A stretch of 27,044 bases of DNA from HGM11788 sp964654945 (GCA_964654945.1 CAZZLN010000020.1:1-27044); one strand, 5' to 3'. Shown: positions 8,433 through 16,695, numbered from the stretch's first letter. Notes: a model not told the origin generated them from the letters alone. Translations and numbers: made by a program.

Positions 8433-11225
8433 TTAATTTAACAAACCAAGTATAATTTTTCCAATTAAATAGGCGTCATAAGCCGTAACAGTACCATCGC
8501 CTGAAACATCAGCTAATTCCCCATTTGTAACAGAATTGATTTTACCTGAAGCATAATCAAGGACCATCTGCACATCTGCACTGTTAACAATTCCGTCATT
8601 GGTTGCATCGCCTGTTAAAGCTGTCGGAGATGCTGAGAATGTTACTGTTACCGACTTAATATTGATAGCATCGGAAACAGTTATTTCATAAGTTCCTGCC
8701 GAAAGGTTTTCACCCAATACCACATCACTGAATCCTGCTCCCTGTTTAAGAGCTGCAGAAGTATCACCCATACTGATGGTTCTGTCAGCAGTGCCTTCTG
8801 TACCGCTTGCGTGCCTTGCATTTACTGTAACGGAAGCACCTGCTGCAACAGTAAATGAAATTTTATTACCGGAAGTAAGCTGAAGCGAAGTGTTGCTATC
8901 ACTAAGCTTATAATAGCTTACATCAAAGTATTCATTGTTTTCATAATTGCTTATGTCTAATGTTTGGTTATCGGTAATTGTGGATTTACCGGCTGAAGGT
9001 GTATCAGAGGCTGTTGTTGTTGCTTCTGTTGTTGTTGTGGTTGTTGTTTCTGTTGTTGTTTCTGTTGTTGACGAACTATCTTCTGATTTATCCGGAATAA
9101 ACGCAAGATAGAATATATAATTTGACCCGCTGCCCTTTGAAAGCTCGTGGGTAACACCGCCTGAAATATCAAGGGTCGCTATACCGTCACTAGCTATTTC
9201 TATAGCACTGTCATCAAGCTCAATTGTTCCTGAATAGTTTGGATTTGTTACCACAATTAAGGTGCCGTCATTTTCAGGTGAAAAGTCAATATATGTTGAG
9301 GTTTCCATTTTCAGACACTGAGTAAGGGTTAATCCATTATAGGTTACTGTTCCATAGCTTGTGGATAAATTACCGCTTATTGTATAGAAGCTGCTTGTTG
9401 TGCCATTAGCCGTAAAGTTATGAATCATTGCACTTTCGTCAATAACTGTTGTAGTTTCTTCTGATGAGTCTTCTATAGTGCCGGAAGTAGTTGATTCTGT
9501 TGATGTTTCAGATGCAGTAGTAGTTGTCTGTGTAACTACAGCTGTAGAGCCGTCTGTAACACCGCCTATAGATACTACAGAAGAAGTATAGCTTTTAATA
9601 GCGGCACTTAAGTCTGAGTCAACATCATAGCTTGTTGCAGATGTCATACCTGTGTATGAGGATTTATTTGCAGGAAAATCTCCGCCATTCATACGACCTG
9701 CATATTTAGTAACAACTGTCGGAACATCTGACGCCTCGTCAAGATCCTTAACGTGTAAGTCATAAGAAGAAGATGTATCAAAGTTATTATATGTATATCC
9801 TCCTGCTGTTGCAACTGACGAAGAAACTGCTTCTGTAGCAGAAGAAGCTTCATAAGCATCAAAGTTTGTTCCTGATGTATATGGAACATAAGCAGTTGCA
9901 TTGTTAATGATATTGCCATATGATTTTATTACACCGCCTGCTTCGCCTGAAAGTATAGAACCGTTTTCAGTGGCCTGATTGCCTGTAACCATAGGATATT
10001 TACAATTATCAAAATAGTTGTTCTGTGAAAATATTGATGCGCCAAGGGCTGATGCAATACCATATTTTGAGTTGCCGTCAAAATAGTTGTTATAAGCGTG
10101 TACAGACATTGTTCTTACTCTAGGGTGTCTTGAGTCGGAATGGTCAAACCAGTTATGGTGATATGTAATGTGAGTAGACGATGTTTCACTCTTCATACCG
10201 CAAAGAGAGCATTTTCCCGAATCCCAAAAATGGTTATATGAGATAGTGACAAACTTTGAATCTGCTTTTACGTCAACACTGCCGTCGCCTTTCTTCTGGT
10301 CAGAAGCACTGCCCGGTGTGCCATAGAAAATATCAATATTGTGAACCCAGATATTTGAGTTATCTGTATCCATTGAAATACCGTCATCCATAAAATACAA
10401 TATGCCGAAATTTCTAAATTCAACATTACCGCAGTTTCTTACAAGAAAACCAAATCCATGAACTACAGCATCTTCACCGATACCCTCAATGGTAATGTTC
10501 ATTTCGCTGTCGGCATTTTTGCCCTTAATCTGAATACCCTCAGAAGAAGAGCTGAAGCTGTCCACATCTGATGCACTGACTGTTCCTACAATACGAAAAT
10601 CCAGAGGTGTTGTGTCATAACCCTTTTGCTTTGCATCGATAATTGCCTGAAAGCCTTTACAGGTTGTGGTAGCTCCCTTGCTGCTTGTAATAATGTCGGC
10701 AGTTACGGTTTTTGCAGTGTCCTTTGTAATATAAAGTACCTTTGCGTTGCTCTTTAAGGTGCCATCATCATTATAAGCACCTGAAGCTGACTTATAAGTT
10801 GACTTTGAAGAAAAGGCTGCACCTGAACGGTCATAGGCAGTTACAGTAAGCCCTGTAGCTGTCCCTGATGCAATAACTGACTTATTTTTGTCATAAGCCT
10901 CAACCTTCAAATCATAAGTACCCTCTGAAAGACCTACAGCATCTGCTCTCCAGTATGTGCCATAGCTTCTGATAAGTTCATCATCAAGCTGAGTATATGA
11001 TGAATCACTTGATTTTTTATAGTATGCTACATACTGCGCTGTACCGCTAACGGGAGCCCATTCGATATAAGCCGACTCAAACCAGCCTGATGACTCGTTA
11101 ACAGTAATTGCCGATTCTGCCCCACTCACAGCAGACATCAGTCCAATACCCTCAAAAGACATACTGCCAATCGCCAATGACGAAGCAATAACTGCACTTA
11201 TGAGTTTGGACAAAAGCTTTTTCAT
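8433..11225 (-). CDS. secreted PL1 pectate lyase with C-terminal type I dockerin
   Basis: 930 residues with AGGAGG eight bases before the ATG. Signal peptide about 1-37, then an Fn3-like module about 40-135 similar to that of the downstream lyase. The PL1 beta-helix spans about 140-520: N-I-T-I-E-G-I-G (about 242), I-W-V-H-N-I-D (about 288), DGSVDVKADSKFVTISYNHF (about 311-330), then T-Y-H-H-N-W-F-D and S-R-H-P-R-V-R near 366, the complete catalytic R-x-P-x-x-R motif. Two beta-sandwich modules follow (about 610-720 and 750-865), separated by Thr/Glu linkers, and a dockerin about 868-930 (GDATNDGIVNSADVQMVLDY and A-D-V-S-G-D-G-T-V-T-A-Y-D). It should act outside the cell on homogalacturonan, docked to a cohesin, plausibly one from this locus. 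First gene of the lyase operon. Confidence 0.9.
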   Translation of the reverse strand: MKKLLSKLISAVIASSLAIGSMSFEGIGLMSAVSGAESAITVNESSGWFESAYIEWAPVSGTAQYVAYYKKSSDSSYTQLDDELIRSYGTYWRADAVGLSEGTYDLKVEAYDKNKSVIASGTATGLTVTAYDRSGAAFSSKSTYKSASGAYNDDGTLKSNAKVLYITKDTAKTVTADIITSSKGATTTCKGFQAIIDAKQKGYDTTPLDFRIVGTVSASDVDSFSSSSEGIQIKGKNADSEMNITIEGIGEDAVVHGFGFLVRNCGNVEFRNFGILYFMDDGISMDTDNSNIWVHNIDIFYGTPGSASDQKKGDGSVDVKADSKFVTISYNHFWDSGKCSLCGMKSETSSTHITYHHNWFDHSDSRHPRVRTMSVHAYNNYFDGNSKYGIASALGASIFSQNNYFDNCKYPMVTGNQATENGSILSGEAGGVIKSYGNIINNATAYVPYTSGTNFDAYEASSATEAVSSSVATAGGYTYNNFDTSSSYDLHVKDLDEASDVPTVVTKYAGRMNGGDFPANKSSYTGMTSATSYDVDSDLSAAIKSYTSSVVSIGGVTDGSTAVVTQTTTTASETSTESTTSGTIEDSSEETTTVIDESAMIHNFTANGTTSSFYTISGNLSTSYGTVTYNGLTLTQCLKMETSTYIDFSPENDGTLIVVTNPNYSGTIELDDSAIEIASDGIATLDISGGVTHELSKGSGSNYIFYLAFIPDKSEDSSSTTETTTETTTTTTTEATTTASDTPSAGKSTITDNQTLDISNYENNEYFDVSYYKLSDSNTSLQLTSGNKISFTVAAGASVTVNARHASGTEGTADRTISMGDTSAALKQGAGFSDVVLGENLSAGTYEITVSDAINIKSVTVTFSASPTALTGDATNDGIVNSADVQMVLDYASGKINSVTNGELADVSGDGTVTAYDAYLIGKIILGLLN

Positions 11226-11338
11226 AGTAATTCCTCCTATTTTATTTTTATATTTTTATACTGACAATTTTCAAATATATATCTGCCCCCTAAACAGACT
11301 TATTAAAATTCTTCCCCATTATCAGTATCATAAAATAA

Positions 11339-11366
11339 ATATTACATTTTTTATAAAATATGTCAA
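11339..11366 (-). promoter_or_regulatory. candidate promoter of the pectate lyase operon
   Basis: On the minus strand: -35 TTGACA (11361-11366), 16-bp spacer, weak -10 TAATAT (11339-11344). It would leave a leader of about 105 nt. The leader contains GGGGGCAGA near 11283-11290 but no riboswitch I recognise. The rest of 11226-11500 is AT-rich and shared with the divergent spoIIP promoter. Confidence 0.45.
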
Positions 11367-11465
11367 TTAAGAATTTGTAAATAAATTTTTAACTGATTAT
11401 TTTCAGCATTTTGTTTAAATTTACCGCTGAATTTTTGTGTAAATGTTCTAATAAAATTTTTTTGA

Positions 11466-11474
11466 GCATAAAAT
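11466..11474 (+). promoter_or_regulatory. candidate sporulation-sigma -10 element upstream of spoIIP
   Basis: GCATAAAAT lies 26 bp before the spoIIP start. It fits the CATA-type -10 of mother-cell sigma factors (sigma-E consensus CATACAnT). The identical nine bases precede the cotS-like gene at 21603-21611. A -35 match is poor, so this is tentative. In B. subtilis spoIIP is under sigma-E. Confidence 0.35.
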
Positions 11475-11500
11475 TTATATGCAAACAAAAGGAGGTCTGT

Positions 11501-12427
11501 ATGAAACGAATACTGATTATTGCCGCAGTAATGCTGCTGACAGGCTTATGTCAAAAAAGCTATGTTTATAACAGCCAAGTTGCTGCCGATGTGACCTTTC
11601 TTGAAACAGCAGATGCAAGTATTTCATATTATGATACATTGCAGGAGCAGTCTGTTCCCGAATTTGATATAAATAAAATGCGAAATTTATCAACACTTCA
11701 AAAAAGCTATTATGCAGTTGATAAAAAAACAGGTATGAAAGAAGATATGTTTAATATAGACAGGCTGATGGCTGAAAACGTGCATATAAATACAGAGGGT
11801 GACGGACCTAAAATTCTTATTTTTCATACTCATGGAAGCGAAATGTATATTGACAGTCAAAATGTAAACGAGGGAGTAATAGGTGCCGGTGAACATTTAA
11901 AGCAGCTTCTTGAGGATAAATACGGAATTGAATGTATCCACTGTACAGAAAGATTTGATATGGTAGGCGGCTCTCTCCAAAGAGATGGTGCTTATGAGAG
12001 AGCTGAGCCTGTCATAACACATATAATAGAAGAAAATCCGTCAATTCAGCTTGTTATTGATTTGCACAGAGATGGTGTAAACGAAAATTTAAGGCTTGTA
12101 ACTAACGTTGACGGAGAGCAGTGTGCAAAGGTTATGTTTTTTAACGGACTTTGCAGAAAATGGGAAAACGGAGTTTTAAAAGATATTGACAGTCTTAAAA
12201 ACCCTTATATCAGCACCAATCTTGCTCTCAGCCTTAAAATGCAAATAAAAATGAATGAAATGTTTCCTAATCTTACAAGAAAAATTTATCTTAATGCCTA
12301 CAGATATTCTCTGCATATGAAGGATAAAAGTATGCTTATTGAGCTTGGAGCACAGACAAACACCGTCAAAGAGGTTAATAATTCCATAGAAAAAATAGCA
12401 GAGGTTTTATATGAAGTAGTTGTTTAA
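11501..12427 (+). CDS. spoIIP: stage II sporulation protein P (peptidoglycan amidase/endopeptidase)
   Basis: 308 residues from the ATG at 11501, nine bases after AAAGGAGG. An upstream in-frame extension (from 11411) lacks a ribosome site. A short N-terminal hydrophobic segment (3-16) anchors or exports the protein. Family motifs are K-I-L-I-F-H-T-H-G-S-E (about 103-113, a metal-binding His), L-V-I-D-L-H-R-D-G (about 183-191) and LIELGAQTNTVKEVNNSIEK (about 279-298). SpoIIP works with SpoIID and SpoIIM at the engulfing membrane to degrade septal and peripheral peptidoglycan during endospore formation. It is transcribed divergently from the lyase operon and ends at a terminator shared with prs. 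Confidence 0.9.
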   Translation: MKRILIIAAVMLLTGLCQKSYVYNSQVAADVTFLETADASISYYDTLQEQSVPEFDINKMRNLSTLQKSYYAVDKKTGMKEDMFNIDRLMAENVHINTEGDGPKILIFHTHGSEMYIDSQNVNEGVIGAGEHLKQLLEDKYGIECIHCTERFDMVGGSLQRDGAYERAEPVITHIIEENPSIQLVIDLHRDGVNENLRLVTNVDGEQCAKVMFFNGLCRKWENGVLKDIDSLKNPYISTNLALSLKMQIKMNEMFPNLTRKIYLNAYRYSLHMKDKSMLIELGAQTNTVKEVNNSIEKIAEVLYEVVV

Positions 12428-12455
12428 AAAGGCTCCGGAATTTAACGGAGCCTTT
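12428..12455. terminator. bidirectional terminator between spoIIP and prs
   Basis: AAAGGCTCCG (12428-12437) pairs perfectly with CGGAGCCTTT (12446-12455) around an 8-base loop. It is flanked by A-rich and T-rich ends and sits between two convergent stop codons. Confidence 0.8.
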
Positions 12456-12459
12456 AAAA

Positions 12460-13419
12460 TTAATATTCAAATATTTTAGAAACAGGAAGTCCTTCATGGA
12501 TACGATAAATTGCATCAGCAAATACCTTTGCAACAGTTTTTTGCTTAATCTTTGAAATTTTCTTTTCCTGAGAAAGAGGAACTGTATCAAGAACAACAAG
12601 CTCCTTAATGCAGCTGTTTTCAATTCTTTCAATAGCTGCACCTGAAAGCACACCATGAGTACAGCAGGCATAAACCTCAGCTGCACCTCTTTCTTTAAGA
12701 GCATTAGCTGCATTTGTGATAGTGCCTGCAGTATCAATCATATCATCATAAAGAATAATTTTCTTTCCCTTAAAATCACCAATTATATTCATAATTTCTG
12801 ATACATTTGGCTTTGGTCTTCTTTTATCTACAATTGCAATAGGAATATCGAGAGTTTCTGCAAAACCTCTTGTTCTTGCAACTGAGCCTAAATCAGGGGA
12901 TACTGCAACAACATCATCTGCACCATGTCCAAATTTATCTTCATAGTATCTGGCAAGTAAAGGCATACCTACCAAATGGTCAACAGGTATATTAAAGAAA
13001 CCCTGAATTTGAGCACAATGTAAATCCATTGTAATAACTCTGTCGGCACCTGCACTTGTAATAAGGTCCGCAACAAGCTTTGCACTGATTGGATCTCTTG
13101 CCTTTGCTTTTCTGTCTTGTCTTGCATATCCATAATATGGAATAACTGCATTAATTCGTCCGGCTGAAGCTCTCTTAACTGCATCAATTGTAATAAGTAA
13201 CTCCATAAGATTATCATTAACCGGTGCGCTTGTTGGCTGAACAATAAAAATATCAGCACCTCTTACAGTTTCATTGATATTTACATTAATTTCACCATCA
13301 CTGAACTTTGACACCTGACACTTACTTAAAGAAAGACCTAAATCACCTGCTATTCTTTCAGCTAAAGAATAGTTGCCATTGCAGCTGAAAATCTTAATAC
13401 TGCCACCACTAATATCCAT
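12460..13419 (-). CDS. prs: ribose-phosphate pyrophosphokinase (PRPP synthase)
   Basis: 319 residues, full length for class I PRPP synthases. It makes PRPP from ribose 5-phosphate and ATP for purine, pyrimidine, histidine, tryptophan and NAD synthesis in the cytoplasm. Visible motifs: Y-G-Y-A-R-Q-D-R-K-A (ATP loop, about 95-104), DLHCAQIQGFFNIPVDHL (about 130-147), V-D-K-R-R-P-K-P-N, and the PRPP-binding loop ILYDDMIDTAGTITNAANAL. The ending Y-A-C-C-T-H-G-V-L-S-G is like the B. subtilis enzyme. AGGAGG precedes the ATG. It has a consensus promoter (13469-13497) and is monocistronic, ending at the terminator shared with spoIIP. Confidence 0.97.
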   Translation of the reverse strand: MDISGGSIKIFSCNGNYSLAERIAGDLGLSLSKCQVSKFSDGEINVNINETVRGADIFIVQPTSAPVNDNLMELLITIDAVKRASAGRINAVIPYYGYARQDRKAKARDPISAKLVADLITSAGADRVITMDLHCAQIQGFFNIPVDHLVGMPLLARYYEDKFGHGADDVVAVSPDLGSVARTRGFAETLDIPIAIVDKRRPKPNVSEIMNIIGDFKGKKIILYDDMIDTAGTITNAANALKERGAAEVYACCTHGVLSGAAIERIENSCIKELVVLDTVPLSQEKKISKIKQKTVAKVFADAIYRIHEGLPVSKIFEY

Positions 13420-13468
13420 TATGAATCCTCCTGTGTAATATCCTTGCGGGTTGTAATCATCAATATTT

Positions 13469-13497
13469 ATTATATTCTTTTATTAAGCCGTTGTCAA
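13469..13497 (-). promoter_or_regulatory. consensus sigma-A promoter of prs
   Basis: On the minus strand: -35 TTGACA (13492-13497), 17-bp spacer, -10 TATAAT (13469-13474). Both boxes are perfect matches. The leader is about 42 nt. Between here and the next promoter (13498-13727) the sequence is AT-rich with no gene that I can see. Confidence 0.85.
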
Positions 13498-13727
13498 ATC
13501 AAATCGTCATTTAATAAGGGGTATATAAATGAATAATTTATAATTAATTTTAAGTAATTTCTTTCCATTTAGCTATAGAAAATATTCAAATTTTTGATAA
13601 ATTTTAACAAAAAAAATGTATATTCTCTGTTAAATATAATAATACAATAAGTTATTTGTGCAAAATCTATAAAAATCATTGGATTTTTTCACCTAATATT
13701 ATTTATTAATTTTTTTCAAAAAAACTG

Positions 13728-13756
13728 TGTACAAAACAGTCTGTTAATAGTATAAT
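13728..13756 (+). promoter_or_regulatory. promoter of the small tail-anchored protein gene
   Basis: -35 TGTACA (13728-13733), 17-bp spacer, -10 TATAAT (13751-13756). The inverted repeat ACTGT (13724-13728) and ACAGT (13736-13740) flanks the -35 and could bind a regulator, although the arms are short. Confidence 0.6.
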
Positions 13757-13787
13757 TAAATTAATAATTAAAAGAGGAGGAATAAGT

Positions 13788-14216
13788 ATGGAGATTTTTA
13801 ACGGAATTATAGAAGGCACTAATACCCCTGAAGCTCAGGAAATATTAAAACAGCTTGATGCTCAAAAAGATATTCTTCTTACATCTGTTGATACAGAAGA
13901 AAAAAAGATTGAAGTGCAGTTTATTCAGCCTATTAATCAGATAAAAAGCTTAGGATTTGTTTCACAGAATATTGCTGATACTGTTTTTGAAAAATACGGC
14001 AACAGTTCTAATGTTAATATTGCTGATTATATGGTTACATTTGAAAACGGTGTGTATGGACTTATTGTTGACTTAGAGGTTGAGGAGCTTCCTGAGGATG
14101 AAGAACCTAAGGGCAAAAGACTTCCCCTGCCCCTTCTTATAATAGTCGGTGCTCTTACAGGTATTCTGACTGCTGTTTTGGTTGTTATTAAAGTTATTAA
14201 ATCTTTCAGAAAATAA
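13788..14216 (+). CDS. hypothetical protein with C-terminal transmembrane anchor
   Basis: 142 residues, with GAGGAGG upstream of the ATG. Residues 1-100 are soluble and acidic, with no cysteine or recognised motif. A short acidic, Pro-containing stretch (E-E-L-P-E-D-E-E-P) leads into one hydrophobic helix at about 112-135 (LPLPLLIIVGALTGILTAVL) and a basic end K-V-I-K-S-F-R-K. With no signal peptide this looks like a tail-anchored protein with its soluble domain in the cytoplasm, though the opposite topology cannot be excluded. Single gene between prs and the sigH operon terminus, with its own promoter. I do not recognise the family. Confidence 0.75.
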   Translation: MEIFNGIIEGTNTPEAQEILKQLDAQKDILLTSVDTEEKKIEVQFIQPINQIKSLGFVSQNIADTVFEKYGNSSNVNIADYMVTFENGVYGLIVDLEVEELPEDEEPKGKRLPLPLLIIVGALTGILTAVLVVIKVIKSFRK

Positions 14217-14243
14217 TTTTGCGGGGGACTGTCCCCCGCAAAA
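14217..14243. repeat. palindromic element, copy 2, likely bidirectional terminator
   Basis: Arms TTTTGCGGGGGAC (14217-14229) and GTCCCCCGCAAAA (14231-14243) around one base. The core is the same as in the element at 80-122. It begins right after the stop of the tail-anchored protein gene and lies 40 bp past the sigH stop, so it can end both convergent transcripts. A T-rich run follows on the plus strand (14248-14261). Confidence 0.7.
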
Positions 14244-14283
14244 ACGAGTTTTATTTTTTTAATAACTTATTGATTATATAATT

Positions 14284-14904
14284 CTATTTTTTATTCTGCA
14301 CTATTTTTTCTACTTTTTTTCTTATTCTCTGCAAAGCATTATCAATGCTTTTTTCATCTCTTTTTATTATTTTTGCTATTTCGACATAACTTTTCCCCTT
14401 TAAATAAAGATTCAGCACCTGTCTTTCAAGTTTGCTTAGGGAAAGAGCAATTGATTTTTCTATTGCCTTTTTATTTTCATTCCCTATGACAAGGCTTTCA
14501 GGATTTGACTTTATATCATAGCTTAAAAGCTCAATATATGTGCAGTCGTCCTCCTCGTCATATACAGAACGGTTAAGAGAAAGATATGAATTAAGAGGAA
14601 GATGCTTCTGTCTGTTTGCTGTTTTTATTGCAGTAATAATCTGCCTTAAAATGCAAAGCTCTGCAAATGAAAAAAATCCTGTTTGTTTTTTAGGGTTAAA
14701 ATCTCTGATTGCCTTATAAAGACCAATCATTCCCTCTTGAATTATATCCTCCTTGTCAGCTCCAAGAATAAAATAGCTTCTCGCCTTGGCAATAACAAGA
14801 GGCTTGTATTTATCAATAATGTAATCCTGTGCCTCTAAGTTATTTTCATTATGTACAAGAGATATAATAGTTTCATCTGTCATATCTTTATATTTTCCCG
14901 ACAT
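14284..14904 (-). CDS. sigH: RNA polymerase sporulation sigma factor SigH (Spo0H)
   Basis: 206 residues from the ATG at 14904, six bases after AGGTG; an in-frame GTG at 14913 overlaps that site. Sigma-70 region 2 is at about 25-70 (A-Q-D-Y-I-I-D-K-Y-K-P-L-V, E-D-I-I-Q-E-G-M-I-G-L-Y-K-A-I-R-D-F). Region 4 is near the C-terminus (L-S-K-L-E-R-Q-V-L-N-L-Y-L-K-G-K-S-Y-V-E then a helix-turn-helix ending I-R-K-K-V). Size and order match SigH, which directs early sporulation transcription. It is the last gene of the cysE operon, in the same place as in B. subtilis. The rpmG, secE and nusG genes that follow there are absent here. Confidence 0.93.
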   Translation of the reverse strand: MSGKYKDMTDETIISLVHNENNLEAQDYIIDKYKPLVIAKARSYFILGADKEDIIQEGMIGLYKAIRDFNPKKQTGFFSFAELCILRQIITAIKTANRQKHLPLNSYLSLNRSVYDEEDDCTYIELLSYDIKSNPESLVIGNENKKAIEKSIALSLSKLERQVLNLYLKGKSYVEIAKIIKRDEKSIDNALQRIRKKVEKIVQNKK

Positions 14905-14913
14905 ATTAATCAC

Positions 14914-15435
14914 CTACTTTTTATATCTGAGCCTGTCCAAAAATTCCGCAGTTTTTTTATCCAGATTATCCACAAGCATATTGTTTTTAACAGGCTTTGA
15001 AGCGTGGATATATTCAGTAATATTTTTGCTTTCCGATTTTACATCATCATATAAATCTCTTGCACTCATTCTTAAAGCACCGCTGCTCATTATTATGACC
15101 TGTTCAAGTCCGTCACTTGTTGCAACCTTAACATGGTGATGATGATATTTTCTAAGCTCATGAGTTGTTCTTTCTATATAGGCATCTGCTGTTTCAGCTT
15201 CTTTTGTGTAGACAACGTATATATTTCCCTCTTTTGTTATGCTGCCCTTTCCTCCTGCTACCTTATAGGCATCAAACACAAGTATAAGCTCAATCTTTTT
15301 TACTCCCTGATAGTTGCAGAGAAGATTAATAAGCCTGTCTCTTGCGGCATCTATACTTTCTTCCGCAAGCTTTTTAAGCTCGTCCCATGCAAATATAATA
15401 TTATAGCCATCTACAAGTAAATACTCTTTTTTCAT
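14914..15435 (-). CDS. rae1: NYN-domain ribonuclease, Rae1/YacP family
   Basis: 173 residues. Motifs of the YacP/Rae1 family: L-L-V-D-G-Y-N-I-I at the N-terminus, L-V-F-D-A-Y-K, V-Y-T-K-E-A-E-T-A-D-A-Y-I-E and V-A-T-S-D-G-L-E-Q. The conserved aspartates form the PIN-like active site. In B. subtilis Rae1 is a ribosome-associated endonuclease that cleaves certain mRNAs in the A site. An H-H-H-H run (about 98-101) precedes the V-K-V-A-T-S-D motif. The ribosome site is weak (GAAAG), and the start lies one base after the rlmB stop, so translation is probably coupled. Confidence 0.9.
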   Translation of the reverse strand: MKKEYLLVDGYNIIFAWDELKKLAEESIDAARDRLINLLCNYQGVKKIELILVFDAYKVAGGKGSITKEGNIYVVYTKEAETADAYIERTTHELRKYHHHHVKVATSDGLEQVIIMSSGALRMSARDLYDDVKSESKNITEYIHASKPVKNNMLVDNLDKKTAEFLDRLRYKK

Positions 15436-15436
15436 A

Positions 15437-16282
15437 TTAAATAAACTTTCTCTGTCTTACAATTTCATACATTACAAGACCTGCTGATACACTTGCATTA
15501 AGTGAGCCGATTTTTCCATACATAGGTATACCGACAGTAAAGTCACACTTGTCTTTAACAAGCTTGCTGACACCTTTGCCCTCATTACCTATTACTACAG
15601 CTACAGCACCCTTTAAATCAGAATTAAAATATTCTTTGCCATTCATATCAGTACAGGCAACCCATATATTTTCTTTTTTTAATTCATCAATTGCTCTTGC
15701 AATATTGGTTACTCTTGCAACAGGCACAAATTCAGCAGCACCGGCTGAGGTTTTGATTACAGCTGCAGTTAAGCCTACGGCACGTCTTTTTGGAATAACA
15801 ACACCATGAACTCCGCAGGCATCAGCAGTTCTTATAATAGCCCCTAAATTATGAGGGTCTGTGATTTCATCACAAATTATTATGAAAGGGTCCTCATTTT
15901 TGTTTCTTGCAATTCTGACAATATCTGAAAGCTCACAGTATTCATATGCAGGGCATATTGCAATAATGCCCTGATTGTTGCTGCTTTTAGATATAGCCGC
16001 CATTTTTTCTCTGTCAACTTCCTGAACAATTATTCCCTTTTCTCTTGCCTTTGCAACAATAACCTTTAATGTGCCCTCAATACCGCCTTTTTTAACAATA
16101 AGCTTGTCAATAGGCTTATCATGATTAAGTGCTTCAAGAACAGAGTTTCTGCCCTCCAGCTGCAAACCATCGTCAAAGGCAGTGTTATCCTCATATTTAT
16201 TAAATTCTCTCTTAAAATTATTTCTTGGTTCTCTCTTTGTGTTTTTAAGTTTACCACGTCTGATGTCCTGTTTTTTTCTCAT
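15437..16282 (-). CDS. rlmB: 23S rRNA 2'-O-methyltransferase RlmB, TrmH/SpoU family
   Basis: 281 residues with GGAGAAAA before the ATG. A basic N-terminal extension of about 40 residues is followed by the RNA-binding domain (L-E-G-R-N-S-V-L-E-A-L, about 42-52). The SPOUT catalytic domain has the three trefoil-knot motifs: E-I-T-D-P-H-N-L-G-A-I-I-R-T-A, V-V-I-G-N-E-G-K-G-V-S, and I-G-S-L-N-A-S-V-S-A-G-L. RlmB methylates G2251 of 23S rRNA (E. coli numbering) with S-adenosylmethionine. A tRNA substrate cannot be ruled out from sequence. It overlaps mrnC by four bases. Confidence 0.92.
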   Translation of the reverse strand: MRKKQDIRRGKLKNTKREPRNNFKREFNKYEDNTAFDDGLQLEGRNSVLEALNHDKPIDKLIVKKGGIEGTLKVIVAKAREKGIIVQEVDREKMAAISKSSNNQGIIAICPAYEYCELSDIVRIARNKNEDPFIIICDEITDPHNLGAIIRTADACGVHGVVIPKRRAVGLTAAVIKTSAGAAEFVPVARVTNIARAIDELKKENIWVACTDMNGKEYFNSDLKGAVAVVIGNEGKGVSKLVKDKCDFTVGIPMYGKIGSLNASVSAGLVMYEIVRQRKFI

Positions 16283-16686
16283 CTTGTTTTCTCCAATCCC
16301 TCTGCACCCATATTAAAGAGTGTCTGTAGTCTTTCAAAATCACCTTTTAAATAAATATATCCAAACAATGCCTCTACACCTGTGGCACGTCTGTAATCCA
16401 CAATTGTTTGATTTTTAGCCTTTGTGTGGCTTTTTGCATTTCTTCCTCTTTTATATATTGTTTGTTCCTGCTCAGTAAGACTGTCTTTTATTATATCATA
16501 CATTTTTGACTGGGCACCTGCATTTACAAACGAACGTGTCATTGAATTCAATTTGTTTACAGGTCTGTTGCCCTTTGATATAACATAGTTTCTTACAAGA
16601 AGCTCATAAACACAATCTCCCGAATAAGCAAGCACAAGAGGTGAAAGCTCATCAGGATTTATATCAGCATTTTTAAAAATATCCAT
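16279..16686 (-). CDS. mrnC: Mini-ribonuclease 3
   Basis: 135 residues, the usual length. It has the RNase III catalytic domain without a double-stranded RNA binding domain. Motifs: L-A-Y-S-G-D-C-V-Y-E-L-L-V-R (about 19-32, with catalytic Asp and Glu) and RGRNAKSHTKAKNQTIVDYR followed by R-A-T-G-V-E-A-L-F-G-Y-I-Y-L. The family processes 23S rRNA precursor ends in Gram-positive bacteria. It lies 9 bp after cysS and overlaps rlmB. Confidence 0.95.
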   Translation of the reverse strand: MDIFKNADINPDELSPLVLAYSGDCVYELLVRNYVISKGNRPVNKLNSMTRSFVNAGAQSKMYDIIKDSLTEQEQTIYKRGRNAKSHTKAKNQTIVDYRRATGVEALFGYIYLKGDFERLQTLFNMGAEGLEKTR

Positions 16687-16695
16687 AGCTCTATC

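Noticed and set aside
9015..9070. CRISPR-like or tandem DNA array
   Set aside because: The repeats are in-frame ACA/ACT/GAA codons of a protein linker, with no spacer and repeat structure.
11411..11500. N-terminal 30-residue extension of SpoIIP
   Set aside because: No ribosome site at 11411, and the stretch covers the likely promoter. The ATG at 11501 has AAAGGAGG at good distance.
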